64,000 bases of DNA, taken from positions 367,516 to 431,515 of the forward strand of contig NZ_QAYE01000002.1 of assembly GCF_003053745.1 (NCBI RefSeq), written 5' to 3'. The first letter of the stretch is position 1, and the number at the start of each line of letters is the position of its first letter. A program made the position numbers and the translations under genes. Origin of the DNA: Sphingomonas faeni (GTDB taxonomy: Bacteria > Pseudomonadota > Alphaproteobacteria > Sphingomonadales > Sphingomonadaceae). The notes below the pieces were generated by a model. It saw only the letters and a list, made by a program, of their open reading frames with translations. It was not told the DNA's origin and ran no database searches. This document shows positions 25,967-35,925 of the stretch, in pieces.

Positions 25967-26085
25967 GACCATGTGGCGGGGGCCGCATCGGCGTCGTGCG
26001 TCGGTCGCTCATGGCGTCCGGTCGTCGCATGGCCCGGCCGTTCGCGGCAGGCCCCGGTCCTCGTCGGACGCTGCGGGGTTTGTGC

Positions 26086-27135
26086 ATGACGACTTTGACA
26101 CTTGAAAGACCGACGCGGGTTTCGACCCGAAAGCGCATCGGCTGGATGTTCGCAGGCCTGGTCGCGGCCAACATCGCCGCATGGTGCTGGGCGTTCTCGC
26201 TGTTCCACGCACAACCACTGATGCTGGGCACAGCCTTGCTGGCCTGGGGGCTCGGTCTGCGTCACGCGGTCGATGCCGACCACATCGCCGCGATCGACAA
26301 CGTGACGCGCAAGCTGATGCAGGACGGACAGCGCCCGATCGCGGTCGGCTTCTGGTTCGCGATCGGCCATTCGGGGATCGTGCTCATCGCCGCCGTCGCG
26401 ATCGCACTGACCGCGAACGCGCTGTCGCAGTTCGAGGCGTTCAAGCAGGTCGGCGGGGTGGTCGCGACCGTCATTTCCGCCGTGTTCCTGTTCACGATCG
26501 CCGCGATGAACCTCATCATACTCCGGTCGGTCTGGCGCACCTTCGGCCATGTCCGCGGCGGCGGCACCTATGTCGAGGAGGACCTCGACCTCCTCCTCGG
26601 CAACCGCGGTTTGCTCGCCCGGCTGTTCCGCCCGATGTTCCGGCTGGTCACGCGGAGCTGGCACATGGCGCCGCTCGGCTTCCTGTTCGGGCTCGGTTTC
26701 GACACAGCGACGGAGGTCGCGATCCTCGGCCTGTCGGCCAGCCAAGCCGCCGATGATCTCTCGATCGGCGTCGTCCTAGTCCTCCCCGTGCTGTTCGCTA
26801 CCGGCATGGCGCTGGTCGATACTGCGGACGGCGTCGTCATGCTCGGCGCCTATGAATGGGCGTTCGTGAAGCCGATCCGCAAGCTCTACTACAACATCAC
26901 CATCACCTTGATCTCCGCGATCGTCGCGATCGCGATCGGCGGGATCGAGACGCTGGCGCTGCTCGGATCGAAGCTCGGCTTCACCGGCGGCATATGGGAC
27001 GTCGCAACGGCGCTCGGCGAGAACTTCAATGGCCTCGGCTTTGCGATCATCGGCCTGTTCGTGTTCTGCTGGGTGCTGAGCTTCGCGATCTACCGCTGGA
27101 AACGCTTCGACGAGATCGAAGTCGTGCACGGATAG
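26086..27135 (+). CDS. NiCoT-family nickel/cobalt permease (HoxN/NixA type), probably cobalt uptake
   Basis: 349 residues from ATG 26086 (MTTLTLERPTRVSTRKRIGW); the open frame upstream runs through the riboswitch leader and is rejected. About eight transmembrane helices. The family signature HAVDADHI is at residues 60-67, followed by the second signature FAIGHSGIV and the third ...GFLFGLGFDTATE. The permease moves Ni2+ or Co2+ inward. A cobalamin riboswitch in its leader and the B12 operon downstream point to cobalt supply for corrin synthesis. Confidence 0.93.
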   Translation: MTTLTLERPTRVSTRKRIGWMFAGLVAANIAAWCWAFSLFHAQPLMLGTALLAWGLGLRHAVDADHIAAIDNVTRKLMQDGQRPIAVGFWFAIGHSGIVLIAAVAIALTANALSQFEAFKQVGGVVATVISAVFLFTIAAMNLIILRSVWRTFGHVRGGGTYVEEDLDLLLGNRGLLARLFRPMFRLVTRSWHMAPLGFLFGLGFDTATEVAILGLSASQAADDLSIGVVLVLPVLFATGMALVDTADGVVMLGAYEWAFVKPIRKLYYNITITLISAIVAIAIGGIETLALLGSKLGFTGGIWDVATALGENFNGLGFAIIGLFVFCWVLSFAIYRWKRFDEIEVVHG

Positions 27136-27151
27136 CGCCCCCGCCAATTTC

Positions 27152-27275
27152 GATCCTCCCCCGCTAGGGGGAGGTGGCGCGAAGCGACGGAGGGGGAGGG
27201 CGGCGATCACGTTTGTTCCGTGTCCTCCCCCTCCGTCTGACAAGTGCCAGCCACCTCCCCTGGCTGGGGAGGATC
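27152..27275. repeat. Intergenic inverted repeat of the CCTCCCCC type
   Basis: Ends GATCCTCCCC and GGGGAGGATC are inverted. Inside are further G-rich and C-rich pairs (GGAGGGGGAGG with CCTCCCCCTCC). The element lies between the permease stop and the second riboswitch. It resembles the GC-rich extragenic repeats scattered in sphingomonad genomes, and may also end transcription of the permease gene. Confidence 0.65.
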
Positions 27276-27359
27276 AAAAACTACCGATATGCGAATTGGC
27301 ACGCCCGCCATATTCCTCTAACCCACCCCCAAGGCTCGGTTTCACCGAACCTCAGATCG

Positions 27360-27543
27360 CGCCGGTGCCCTTCGGGGCTTGAATGGGAATGCGGTGCGGG
27401 AGTTGCTCCCAATGCCGCGGCTGTCCCTGCAACTGTAAGCGGTGAGCGAGACGCACACGCCCTTCACGAGAAGGGCAGCCACTGGGGAAACCTGGGAAGG
27501 CGTACGTCGAGCCTCGACCCGCGAGCCAGGAGACCTGCCAGCG
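27360..27543 (+). promoter_or_regulatory. Cobalamin riboswitch 2, upstream of the cob operon
   Basis: The same conserved blocks as riboswitch 1 in the same order: CCGGTGCCC, TTGAATGGGAATGCGGTGCG, AATGCCGCGGCTGTCCCTGC, ACTGTAAGCGGTGAGCGAGA, GCCACTGGGG, CCTGGGAAGGCGT and the B12 box GAGCCAGGAGACCTGCC. It is 112 bases before cobW and should control the whole cobW-cobF operon in response to cobalamin. Confidence 0.95.
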
Positions 27544-27547
27544 CAAC

Positions 27548-27604
27548 GGTCGCTCTTGCTACGATCCAGGGGATGGTCGCGGCACGGTACTCCGTCTGAG
27601 CGAC
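27548..27604 (+). promoter_or_regulatory. Probable expression platform of riboswitch 2
   Basis: GGTCGCTC (27548-27555) can pair with GAGCGAC (27598-27604), the same pair of words seen after riboswitch 1. The segment between them, TCCAGGGG.TGG..G.GGCACGGT, is shared as well. Confidence 0.5.
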
Positions 27605-27656
27605 GAACGCGTGCGGCCCTATGGTCGTGCGTGCGTGTGCTCGCAGGAGAATACCA

Positions 27657-28694
27657 ATGCCCGATCTTTCAAAGGTCCCCGTTACCATCGTCACCGGCTT
27701 TCTCGGAGCCGGCAAGACCACGCTTATCAGCCACCTGATCCGCAACGCGAACGGCCGCCGTCTCGCCGTCGTCGTCAACGAATTCGGCACGCTCGGCATC
27801 GACGGCGACATTCTGAAGGGCTGTGCGATCCCCGATTGCCCGGCGGAGAACGTGATCGAGCTGGCGAACGGCTGCATCTGCTGCACGGTGGCGGACGATT
27901 TCATCCCGACCGTGGAGTCGCTCCTTGCGCTCGACCCGCGCCCGGATCACATCCTGATCGAGACCTCCGGCCTCGCGCTGCCCAAGCCGCTGCTGAAGGC
28001 GTTCGACTGGCCAGCAATCCGCTCGCGCATCACCGTCGACGGCGTCATCGCGCTCGCCGATGCGGAAGCCGTTGCCGCGGGCCGCTTCGCCTCCGACGTG
28101 GCCGCGCTCGACGCCCAGCGCGCCGCCGACCCCAGCGTCGATCACGAGACGCCGCTATCTGAAGTATTCGAGGATCAGCTCGCCTGCGCCGATCTGGTGC
28201 TCCTGACCAAGGTCGATCTCGCCGGCCCCGAAGGCGTCGCCAAGGCACGCGCCGTCATCGCCGCGGAGTCCGCACGGCCGCTCCCGGTGATCGACCTGAC
28301 CGACGGCATTATCGATCCCCGCGTGATCCTCGGCCTGAACGCTGCGGCCGAGGACGATATCGCCAGCCGCCCGTCGCATCACGACGGCGAGGACGATCAC
28401 GAGCATGACGATTTCGACAGCGTCGTCGTCGAGCTTGGCGAGATCGCCGACCCCGCCGACCTCACCGCGAAGATCGAAGCGCTCGCCCGCAGCGCCGACA
28501 TCCTCCGCGTGAAGGGCTACGCCGCCGTCACCGGCAAGCCGATGCGCCTGCTCGTCCAGGCGGTCGGCGCGCGCGTCCGTACGCAGTACGACCGCCCTTG
28601 GCGTGCCGACGAACCGCGCCGCACGCAACTCGTGGTCATCGCCGAGCACGACCGGATCGACGAGGCCCGCATCAAGGCCGCGCTGGACGGCTGA
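27657..28694 (+). CDS. cobW: CobW, COG0523 GTPase / metallochaperone for cobalt insertion
   Basis: 345 residues from ATG 27657, six bases after AGGAGA. G3E-GTPase motifs: Walker A GFLGAGKTT (residues 14-22) and the metal-binding GCICC (72-76, Cys73, 75, 76). A His/Asp-rich stretch SHHDGEDDHEHDDF lies around residues 240-253. The CobW C-terminal domain follows (RVKGYAAVTGKPMRLLVQAVG). CobW is thought to deliver Co2+ to the CobNST chelatase. It is the first gene after riboswitch 2 and 8 bases before cobN. Confidence 0.94.
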   Translation: MPDLSKVPVTIVTGFLGAGKTTLISHLIRNANGRRLAVVVNEFGTLGIDGDILKGCAIPDCPAENVIELANGCICCTVADDFIPTVESLLALDPRPDHILIETSGLALPKPLLKAFDWPAIRSRITVDGVIALADAEAVAAGRFASDVAALDAQRAADPSVDHETPLSEVFEDQLACADLVLLTKVDLAGPEGVAKARAVIAAESARPLPVIDLTDGIIDPRVILGLNAAAEDDIASRPSHHDGEDDHEHDDFDSVVVELGEIADPADLTAKIEALARSADILRVKGYAAVTGKPMRLLVQAVGARVRTQYDRPWRADEPRRTQLVVIAEHDRIDEARIKAALDG

Positions 28695-28702
28695 GGCCCA
28701 CG

Positions 28703-31700
28703 ATGCACGTCGTCTTCCGCGAGACCCACGGGCTGGAGGAAAGCGCGGTCCCGCAGGACCTCGCCCAATCCCCCGCGGACCTCGTCGTCCTCTCGTTCTC
28801 CGACGGCGACCTCGGTGCGTTCGCCGCGGGCTGGAGACGTGCGGACGCCGCCGGAAGTCGGCTGCCGTCGGCGCGCCTCGCCAACCTGACCGCGCTCCAG
28901 CACCCGCTTTCGATCGACACCTACGTCGAACAGACGTTGGCGGGTGCGAAGGGCATCCTGATCCGGCTGATCGGCGGGCGTTCGTACTGGAGCTATGGCC
29001 TGCAGCAGGTCGAAAACCTCGCGCGGGAGAGGGGCATCGCGCTAGCCGTCCTCGCCGCAGACGGCCGCATCGACACACGCCTCGACGCCGCCTCGACGAT
29101 CCCGCTCTCGACGCTACGCCGCCTGGCCCATCTCTGCGACACCGGCGGCGCCGTCGCGGCGCAAGCGGCACTGGCGCAGTTCGCGCTCGCGGCCGGCATC
29201 TACGCCGGCCCGGTCGCCGGCGTCCGCGCGATCGCAGACGTCGGAGGCTGGCAGCCGCATGACGGCGTGACCTGCCCGGCCGCGTTCGCCCTGAACGCGA
29301 CACGTCCCCGCATCCTGATCGTCTTCTACCGCTCATACCTGACCGCCGCGGACCTCCACCCGATCGAAGCGCTTCACGCCGAGCTAACCGCGCGAGGCTT
29401 CGACGTGATCGGCCTCTTTGCACCCTCGCTCAAAGCCCCCGACGCAGCCCGCTGGCTGAGCCGCTGGGCCAATGCATTAAGGCCTGCCGCGATCGTCAAC
29501 GCCACCGCCTTCTCCGCACGAGGCGCCACCGAGACCACGCCGCTCGACGGTGCCAACGTTCCGGTCTTCCAGATCGCGCTAGCCACCTCCGACCGCGCCG
29601 CCTGGGCCAGCGCCACCCGCGGCCTGTCGCCCGCCGACCTCGCCATGCACGTCGTGCTACCCGAAGTGGACGGCCGCCTCTTCGCCGGCGTCGCCAGCTT
29701 CAAGGAATCCGCCGCCCGAGATGGCGACCTCGAATACACCCGCCGCGAACACCGCGCCGACCCAGCCCGCATCACCGCCATCGCCGCGCGGATCGAAGCC
29801 TGGACCAGGCTTGCCAGCAAGCCCGTCGCCGACCACCGCCTCGCGATCATCCTCTCGACCTACCCCGGCAAGGCGTACCAGATGGCACACGCCGTCGGTC
29901 TCGACGCGCTAGCCTCCACGCAAGCGATCGTCGCCGACCTCACGGACGCGGGCTACGCGATCACCCCCGACCCAACTGACCTCGCTACATCACGCATTCA
30001 CTGGCCGCTTGCCCAGTACCGCAAAGCCCTCGCGCATCTCCCCGAATCCCTACGCAAGGACCTTCAGGAAACCTGGGGCGAACCCACCGAAGACTTCGCC
30101 TTCACAGCGATCGACCGGGGCGGGGCGCTCGTCGCGCTCCAACCCGAACGCGGCCGCACCAAGCAACGCGCGGAGGAGTATCACGACCTCTCCCGCTGCC
30201 CCTGCCACGCCTATGTCGCCTTCTACCTCTGGCTCCGCGCGCGCGGCACCGACGCGCTGGTCCATGTCGGCGCGCACGGCACGCTCGAATGGCTGCCCGG
30301 CAAGTCGGTCGCACTGTCGGACGATTGCTGGCCGGCAGCGCTCACCGGCGCGATGCCCGTCATCTACCCGTTCATCGTCAACGATCCCGGCGAAGCGGCC
30401 CAAGCCAAACGTCGCATCGGCGCGGTCACGCTCGGCCACGTCCCCCCGCCGCTCGAACGCACCCGCACCGGCGCAGGTCTCGGTCGCCTAGAAGCCCTGC
30501 TCGACGAATTCTCCAACGCCGACGGCCTCGACCCAGCCCGTCGAGACCGCCTGCAACGCGACATCCGCGACGAAGCCACCGCCACCGGCCTCGCCGCCAC
30601 GCTGGGCCTCGACGATGCGCAATCCCCAGCCGACGCGATCACCCGCATCGACACCTTCGTCTGCGACGTGAAGGAGAGCCAATATGGCGACGGCCTCCAC
30701 ATCTACGGCCGCGGTGAGCAAGGCGAAGCCGAACGCGCCGGTCTCCTGTCCGCGCTCCAAGGCAAGCGCGTTGCATCAGGCCCCTCCGGCTCCCCGTGGC
30801 GAGGCCGCGCCGACGTCCTCCCGACCGGCCGCAACCTCTATACAACCGATCCCCGCGCGGTCCCGTCGCGCGCCGCGCATACCCAGGGCGTCAAACTTGC
30901 CGATGAACTCGTCCGCCGTCACCTCCAGGACCACGGCGACTACCCCCGCAACCTCGTCGTCGACCTCTGGGCCTCGGCGACGATGCGAACGGCCGGCGAA
31001 GAGTTCGCGATGGCACTCCACCTGCTCGGCGCGGAACCGGTATGGGACATGCAATCCGACCGCGTGACGGGCGTCGAGATCCTCCCGCTCGCCAACTTCG
31101 ATCGCCCCCGCATCGACGTCACCCTGCGCGTATCCGGCCTGTTCCGTGACGCGTTCCCGACGCTCTGCACGATGTTCGGCCAGACTGTTCGAGCCCTAGG
31201 CGCGCGCGACGAGCCGGCCGACTGGAACCCGTTCGTTGGCAAGCCAGCCACCGCGCGCGTCTACGGCCCCGAACCCGGCCGTTACGGCCTGAGCATGGGC
31301 GACGCGGCCGAGACCTACACAGGCGAAGCGCGCCTGACGGCCGGCCAAGCGTGGCTGTCCGCGTCCAGCCATGCGCTCGACGCCGCTGGGGAAGGGGGCC
31401 AGGACACGTTCGACCCTGCCGGCATCCGCGACCGCATCGCCGCCGCCAATGCCTTCGTCCACGTCCAGGACCTGCCCGAAACCGACCTCCTGCTCGCCGC
31501 GGATTACGCCGCACACGAAGCCGGCTTCGCCGCCGCGCAGTCGGTCGCGGGGGGCAGCGCCACGCTCTACCATCTCGACGCACGCGATCCGAACCACGCC
31601 AAGGCCCGCCCCCTCAACGAGGAGATCGCCCGCGTCGTCCACGCCCGCGCAGCACATCCGGCCTGGGTCGACGGCATGATGCGCCACGGCTTCCGCGGTG

Positions 31701-31948
31701 GCGCGGAGATCGCCGCAACGCTCGATCACCTCGGCGCCTTCGCGCACCTCGCCAGCGCAGTCCGTCCCGAACTGATCGACCTCTATTACGACGCGACGCT
31801 GGGCCGCGACGACGTCCACGCCTTCCTTGCAGAAGCCAATCCCGGCGCGCTCGCGGCTATGCAGGCGCGTTTCGCCGCGCTCCACGCCGCCGACCTCTGG
31901 CCGACCCGTCGCAACTCGATCCTCGCAGCGCTGGACCTGCCGGCATGA
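28703..31948 (+). CDS. cobN: Cobaltochelatase subunit CobN
   Basis: 1081 residues from ATG 28703 ([14 protein letters not shown]). Conserved CobN/magnesium-chelatase H features: [59 protein letters not shown] and the C-terminal ATVGRDD-like ...[15 protein letters not shown]. With CobS and CobT it inserts Co2+ into hydrogenobyrinic acid a,c-diamide using ATP. cobS and cobT are not in this window, as is usual for alphaproteobacteria. At 1081 residues it is shorter than the classical CobN of Pseudomonas denitrificans (about 1275), but I see no frameshift. Its stop overlaps the cobG start (ATGA). Confidence 0.94.
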   Translation: MHVVFRETHGLEESAVPQDLAQSPADLVVLSFSDGDLGAFAAGWRRADAAGSRLPSARLANLTALQHPLSIDTYVEQTLAGAKGILIRLIGGRSYWSYGLQQVENLARERGIALAVLAADGRIDTRLDAASTIPLSTLRRLAHLCDTGGAVAAQAALAQFALAAGIYAGPVAGVRAIADVGGWQPHDGVTCPAAFALNATRPRILIVFYRSYLTAADLHPIEALHAELTARGFDVIGLFAPSLKAPDAARWLSRWANALRPAAIVNATAFSARGATETTPLDGANVPVFQIALATSDRAAWASATRGLSPADLAMHVVLPEVDGRLFAGVASFKESAARDGDLEYTRREHRADPARITAIAARIEAWTRLASKPVADHRLAIILSTYPGKAYQMAHAVGLDALASTQAIVADLTDAGYAITPDPTDLATSRIHWPLAQYRKALAHLPESLRKDLQETWGEPTEDFAFTAIDRGGALVALQPERGRTKQRAEEYHDLSRCPCHAYVAFYLWLRARGTDALVHVGAHGTLEWLPGKSVALSDDCWPAALTGAMPVIYPFIVNDPGEAAQAKRRIGAVTLGHVPPPLERTRTGAGLGRLEALLDEFSNADGLDPARRDRLQRDIRDEATATGLAATLGLDDAQSPADAITRIDTFVCDVKESQYGDGLHIYGRGEQGEAERAGLLSALQGKRVASGPSGSPWRGRADVLPTGRNLYTTDPRAVPSRAAHTQGVKLADELVRRHLQDHGDYPRNLVVDLWASATMRTAGEEFAMALHLLGAEPVWDMQSDRVTGVEILPLANFDRPRIDVTLRVSGLFRDAFPTLCTMFGQTVRALGARDEPADWNPFVGKPATARVYGPEPGRYGLSMGDAAETYTGEARLTAGQAWLSASSHALDAAGEGGQDTFDPAGIRDRIAAANAFVHVQDLPETDLLLAADYAAHEAGFAAAQSVAGGSATLYHLDARDPNHAKARPLNEEIARVVHARAAHPAWVDGMMRHGFRGGAEIAATLDHLGAFAHLASAVRPELIDLYYDATLGRDDVHAFLAEANPGALAAMQARFAALHAADLWPTRRNSILAALDLPA

Positions 31949-33090
31949 GCGCATTTGTCGTGAAAGGCTGGTGCCCTGATGCATGGCGCCCGATGCTGGC
32001 CGGCGACGGTCTGCTGGTCCGCGTCCGCCCACCGCTCGGTCGCCTGATACGGGAGCAAACGCTCGGCCTGTGCGAGGCGGCGACGGCGCACGGTAACGGC
32101 CTGATCGACTGGACCCGCCGCGCGAACCTCCAGATCCGCGGCGTCCGCGAGGAAAGCTGGCGTACATTGATCGACACGCTGCTCGACCTCGACCTGATCG
32201 ATCCCGATCCGATCCGGGAAGCGCGCGCGAACATCCTCGTCGCGCCGGAATGGCAGACAGGCGACGACACCCACCGCATCGCCGAGCTTTTACGCGCAGG
32301 TCTCGCGGACTTGCCCGAACTCCCCGGCAAAATAGGCTTTGCGATCGACGCGGGTGAGACGCCGGTGTTACAGGACGCCCCCGCCGACTTCCGCATCGAG
32401 CGCGCTGCATCGGGAACGCTTATCATGCGCGCCGACGGCCGGACCCTTGGCACGCCAGTATTGCCCGGCACCGAAGTCGACCGGTTGATCGCACTCGCGC
32501 ACTGGTTCGTCGACAGCGGCGGCACCGCCAGTGGCCGCATGGTACGCCACGGCGCGCCTCTCCCGAATTGGGCAGCCGCGACAACCCCTCCTGCCGCAAG
32601 CGCGCCACCACTTGGCGTCGGACAACATTCCCTAGGACTCGCGCTAGGCCTCCCATTCGGTCGGATCACAGCGCGCGCGCTGGCACACTACGTCGATACC
32701 GAGCGAGCAATTCAAGCGATCCGCATTACCCCTTGGCATATCGCGATCTGCGAAGCCGACGCGGTGCTTCTCATTGAGCCCGACCCGGTCGACTTCATCA
32801 CCGATCCCGCCTCGCCAACGCTTCACGCGGACGCCTGCGTCGGCGCGCCAGCCTGTCCGCAGAGTACCGTCGAAACGCGCGCGCTCGCCCGACGCCTAGC
32901 GCCGCACATCGCCGGACGCCTCCACGTCTCCGGCTGTGCCAAGGGGTGCGCCCGCGCCGCCCCCGCCGACGTCACGCTCACCGGCCGCGAAGGCCGCTAC
33001 GACCTCGCGTTCAACGCGCGTGCCGGCGCGCCACCCTCCCGCGCAAGCCTCGACGTCGCGCAGATCCTCGCCCAGTTCGGAGCCGCCTGA
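31945..33090 (+). CDS. cobG: Precorrin-3B synthase CobG
   Basis: 381 residues from ATG 31945, overlapping the cobN stop by four bases. It belongs to the nitrite/sulphite reductase-like fold. The Fe-S ligand cysteines are Cys298, Cys304, Cys331 and Cys335 ([10 protein letters not shown] and [12 protein letters not shown]). CobG uses O2 to hydroxylate precorrin-3A and form the lactone precorrin-3B, the step that marks the aerobic B12 route. Length and cysteine spacing match the family. The next gene, cobH, starts directly after its stop codon. Confidence 0.92.
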   Translation: MSAFVVKGWCPDAWRPMLAGDGLLVRVRPPLGRLIREQTLGLCEAATAHGNGLIDWTRRANLQIRGVREESWRTLIDTLLDLDLIDPDPIREARANILVAPEWQTGDDTHRIAELLRAGLADLPELPGKIGFAIDAGETPVLQDAPADFRIERAASGTLIMRADGRTLGTPVLPGTEVDRLIALAHWFVDSGGTASGRMVRHGAPLPNWAAATTPPAASAPPLGVGQHSLGLALGLPFGRITARALAHYVDTERAIQAIRITPWHIAICEADAVLLIEPDPVDFITDPASPTLHADACVGAPACPQSTVETRALARRLAPHIAGRLHVSGCAKGCARAAPADVTLTGREGRYDLAFNARAGAPPSRASLDVAQILAQFGAA

Positions 33091-33720
33091 ATGCCGTACG
33101 CCTATGAAACCGACGGCGCGGCGATCTACCGCCAGTCCTTCGCGATGATCCGCGCCGAGGCGGACCTCGCCCGGTTCTCGCCCGAGGAAGAGCCAGTAGC
33201 GGTCCGCATGATCCACGCCGCCGGGCTGGTCGGCCTCGCCCAACACCTCCGCTTCTCGCCCAATTTCGCCATCGAAGCCCGCCGCGCATTGCAAGCCGGC
33301 GCCCCGATCCTCTGCGACGCCCGCATGGTGACCGAAGGCATCACGCGGGCACGCCTGCCCGCCGACAACCGCATCGTCTGCACGCTCCACGCCCCCGAAA
33401 CGACCGAGCTCGCGCGGACGATGGGCAACACCCGATCCGCCGCCGCACTCGAACTCTGGCGCCCGCATCTCGCCGGCGCCGTCGTCGCGATCGGCAACGC
33501 GCCGACCGCGTTGTTCCACCTGCTCAACATGCTCGAAGACCCCGATTGCCCGCGTCCCGCGGCGATCATCGGCTGCCCGGTCGGCTTCGTCGGCGCGGTC
33601 GAATCCAAGGCGGCGCTGTGGACCGACCAGCCCGTGCCTTGCGTCGTCGTGGAAGGCCGGATGGGCGGCAGCGCGATCACCGTCGCCGCGATCAACGCGC
33701 TTGCGAGCGGCACGGAATGA
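33091..33720 (+). CDS. cobH: Precorrin-8X methylmutase CobH
   Basis: 209 residues starting immediately after the cobG TGA. Family sequence: FAMIRAEADLARF, RMIHAAGLV with the catalytic His42, CDARMVTEGI, IGNAPTALFHLL and IIGCPVGFVGAVESK. It moves the C11 methyl group to C12, making hydrogenobyrinic acid. The stop overlaps the cobI start by four bases. Confidence 0.95.
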   Translation: MPYAYETDGAAIYRQSFAMIRAEADLARFSPEEEPVAVRMIHAAGLVGLAQHLRFSPNFAIEARRALQAGAPILCDARMVTEGITRARLPADNRIVCTLHAPETTELARTMGNTRSAAALELWRPHLAGAVVAIGNAPTALFHLLNMLEDPDCPRPAAIIGCPVGFVGAVESKAALWTDQPVPCVVVEGRMGGSAITVAAINALASGTE

Positions 33721-34454
33721 CACCCGTAAGAACTGGGGGCACGATCCACGGCGTAGGCTTGGGCCCCGGCGCGCAGGACCTGATGAGCGTCCGTTCGGAC
33801 CGCCTCGTCCGCGGTGCGCGCCACATCGCCTATTTCCGCAAGGCCGGTCGCCCCGGCCAGGCGCGAAAGATCGTCGACGGCATGCTCCGCGACGACGTGA
33901 TCGAATTCCCGATGGAATACCCCGTCACCACCGAGATCCCTGTCTCGGATCCCCGCTACAACGACTGCCTGTCCGCCTTCTACGCCACCTGCATCGACCG
34001 CCTCGCAACGCTTGCAAACGCAGGCGAGGACGTCGTGGTCCTCTGCGAAGGCGACCCGTTCTTCTACGGTTCGTTCATGCACCTCTACACCCGCCTCCAG
34101 ACGATCGCGCCGGTGAAAGTCGTTCCCGGCATCACGGGCATGTCCGGCGCATGGACGGCCAGCGGCGCGCCGATCACCTGGGGCGACGACGTCCTGACGG
34201 TCCTGATGGGCACGCTGCCCGAAGACGATCTTGTCCGCCGCATCCGCGACACCGACGCGCTGGTGGTCATGAAGATCGGCCGCCACCTCGCCAAGCTCCG
34301 CCGTGCCGTCGCCGCTGCGGGGCGCGAGGCCGAGGCATGGCTAGTGGAATACGCAGCGATGGCCGACCAGCGCGTGACGCGGCTGTGCGATGCGGAGGCG
34401 ATCACGCCGTATTTCTCGATCCTGCTGATCCACGGGCGGGGGCGGCGGCCATGA
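33717..34454 (+). CDS. cobI: Precorrin-2 C20-methyltransferase CobI
   Basis: 245 residues from ATG 33717 (MTPVRTGGTIHGVGLGPGAQ). Tetrapyrrole methylase features: the N-terminal GVGLGPGAQDLMSVR and the SAM-binding LCEGDPFFYGSFMHL, then VVPGITGMSGA. It adds the C20 methyl from SAM to precorrin-2. The ATGA overlaps on both sides (with cobH and cobJ) show translational coupling. Confidence 0.94.
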   Translation: MTPVRTGGTIHGVGLGPGAQDLMSVRSDRLVRGARHIAYFRKAGRPGQARKIVDGMLRDDVIEFPMEYPVTTEIPVSDPRYNDCLSAFYATCIDRLATLANAGEDVVVLCEGDPFFYGSFMHLYTRLQTIAPVKVVPGITGMSGAWTASGAPITWGDDVLTVLMGTLPEDDLVRRIRDTDALVVMKIGRHLAKLRRAVAAAGREAEAWLVEYAAMADQRVTRLCDAEAITPYFSILLIHGRGRRP

Positions 34455-35200
34455 CTGGCTGGCTCGCCATCGCCGGCCTCGGCCCCGGCGACGAAGCGCT
34501 CGTGACGCCCGAAGTCACCGTGACGCTCGCCGAAGCGACCGACGTCATCGGCTACATTCCCTATGTCGCACGCGTCGCCCCCCGCGAAGGCCTGACGCTC
34601 CATCCCACCGACAACCGCGTCGAACTCGATCGCGCCACGCACGCGCTCCAACTCACGGCCCGAGGCCACCGCGTCGTGGTCGTCTCGTCGGGCGACCCCG
34701 GCGTGTTCGCAATGGCGGCGGCGGTGTTCGAAGCCCTCGAAACCGGTCCGCCAGACTGGCGCGACATCGATATCCGCGTGCTTCCCGGCATCACCGCGAT
34801 GCTCGCCGCAAGCGCGCGGGCGGGCGCACCGCTCGGGCACGACTTCTGCGCGATCAATCTCTCGGATAACCTAAAACCGTGGGGCGTGATCGAACGCCGC
34901 GTGCGCCTCGCCGCCGAAGCCGACTTCGCGATAGCCTTCTACAATCCGCGATCGAAGGCGCGCCCCGACGGCCTGATCCGCATCTTCGAACTCCTCCGCG
35001 AAACCTGCGCCGACGACCGCCCCGTCCTGTTCGCCCGCGCGGTCTCCACGCCCGAGGAAACGCTCCGCATCGTGCCCCTGACCGAAGCTCGCGCGGACAT
35101 GGCGGACATGCGGACGATGATCATCATCGGCTCCAGCCTTACGCGCGTTATCGATCGCCCGGCGGGACCGATCCTCTACACCCCCCGGTCGGCGTCATGA
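34451..35200 (+). CDS. cobJ: Precorrin-3B C17-methyltransferase CobJ
   Basis: 249 residues from ATG 34451 (MTGWLAIAGLGPGDEALVTPE). Tetrapyrrole methylase marks: GLGPGDE, IGYIPYVARV, VVSSGDPGVFAMAAAVFEA, VLPGITAMLAASARAGAPLG and the CobJ-typical FYNPRSKARPDGL. It catalyses ring contraction and C17 methylation to precorrin-4. The 3' end overlaps the convergent cobK gene by 25 bases. Confidence 0.94.
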   Translation: MTGWLAIAGLGPGDEALVTPEVTVTLAEATDVIGYIPYVARVAPREGLTLHPTDNRVELDRATHALQLTARGHRVVVVSSGDPGVFAMAAAVFEALETGPPDWRDIDIRVLPGITAMLAASARAGAPLGHDFCAINLSDNLKPWGVIERRVRLAAEADFAIAFYNPRSKARPDGLIRIFELLRETCADDRPVLFARAVSTPEETLRIVPLTEARADMADMRTMIIIGSSLTRVIDRPAGPILYTPRSAS

Positions 35201-35925
35201 TCGAGCCAGCGCATCACATCCGCCACCGCATGCACCTCGCGTCGAGCGGGCAGGGCAGGCCGATCGATCATGATTACCGGGAGCCCAAGCGCGCGCGCCG
35301 CATGCAGTTTGGCCGACGCCCCCGTGCCGCCAGCGTTCTTGCAGACCACGACTTCGATGCCATACGCCTCCATCAACCGCCGATCGCTCTCGACATCGAA
35401 CGGTCCGCGATCGACCACGAGATGATGACGCGGCAACCCCAGCGGCTGGTCGGGCACATCGACGAACCGCAGCAGATAGTCGTGCTGCGGCTGCTCCGCG
35501 AACGCGTCGACGTGCATCCGCCCCAGCGCCAGCATCACGCGCCGTTGCGGCCCGTTCAGCGTCGCAACCGCAGCGTCGATATCGGCCACGCGCGTCCACC
35601 GATCGCCAGCAACCGGCAACCAAGCCGGCCGCGACAGTGCAATATGCGCGACACCGGCGCGCTCCGCCGCGACGACTGCGTTCGCGCTCATCCGGGCCGC
35701 GAACGGGTGTGTCGCGTCGATCAGATGCGTCACGCGATGTTCGCTCAGATAGCGGACAAGCCCCTCGACGCCGCCAAAACCGCCGATGCGCACCGGGATC
35801 GGTTGCGCTTTCGGTTCGGCGACGCGTCCGGCATAGCTCAGCACCGCATCGTTGCCCCGCGCAGCCAGCGCCGCGGCAAGCGCGCTGGCCTCGGTCGTGC
35901 CGCCCAGCACCAGGATGTTCGACAT
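35176..35925 (-). CDS. cobK: Precorrin-6A reductase CobK, encoded against the operon
   Basis: 249 residues from ATG 35925 (MSNILVLGGTTEASALAAAL). Family marks: LGGTTEA, HLIDATHPFAARMSANAV, VMLALGRMHVDAF and VVCKNAGGTGASAKL with RALGLPVIMI. It reduces precorrin-6A to precorrin-6B with NADPH. It lies on the opposite strand inside the cob operon: its start codon shares two bases with the cobL ATG, and its end overlaps cobJ by 25 bases. An AGGGAG ribosome binding site is present on its own strand, inside cobL. The longer frame upstream is the reverse of cobL and is rejected. Confidence 0.93.
   Translation of the reverse strand: MSNILVLGGTTEASALAAALAARGNDAVLSYAGRVAEPKAQPIPVRIGGFGGVEGLVRYLSEHRVTHLIDATHPFAARMSANAVVAAERAGVAHIALSRPAWLPVAGDRWTRVADIDAAVATLNGPQRRVMLALGRMHVDAFAEQPQHDYLLRFVDVPDQPLGLPRHHLVVDRGPFDVESDRRLMEAYGIEVVVCKNAGGTGASAKLHAARALGLPVIMIDRPALPARREVHAVADVMRWLDHDADRGV

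Noticed and set aside
27152..27275. CRISPR-like or direct repeat array
   Set aside because: The element is a single inverted structure with no regular repeat-spacer units and no cas genes.
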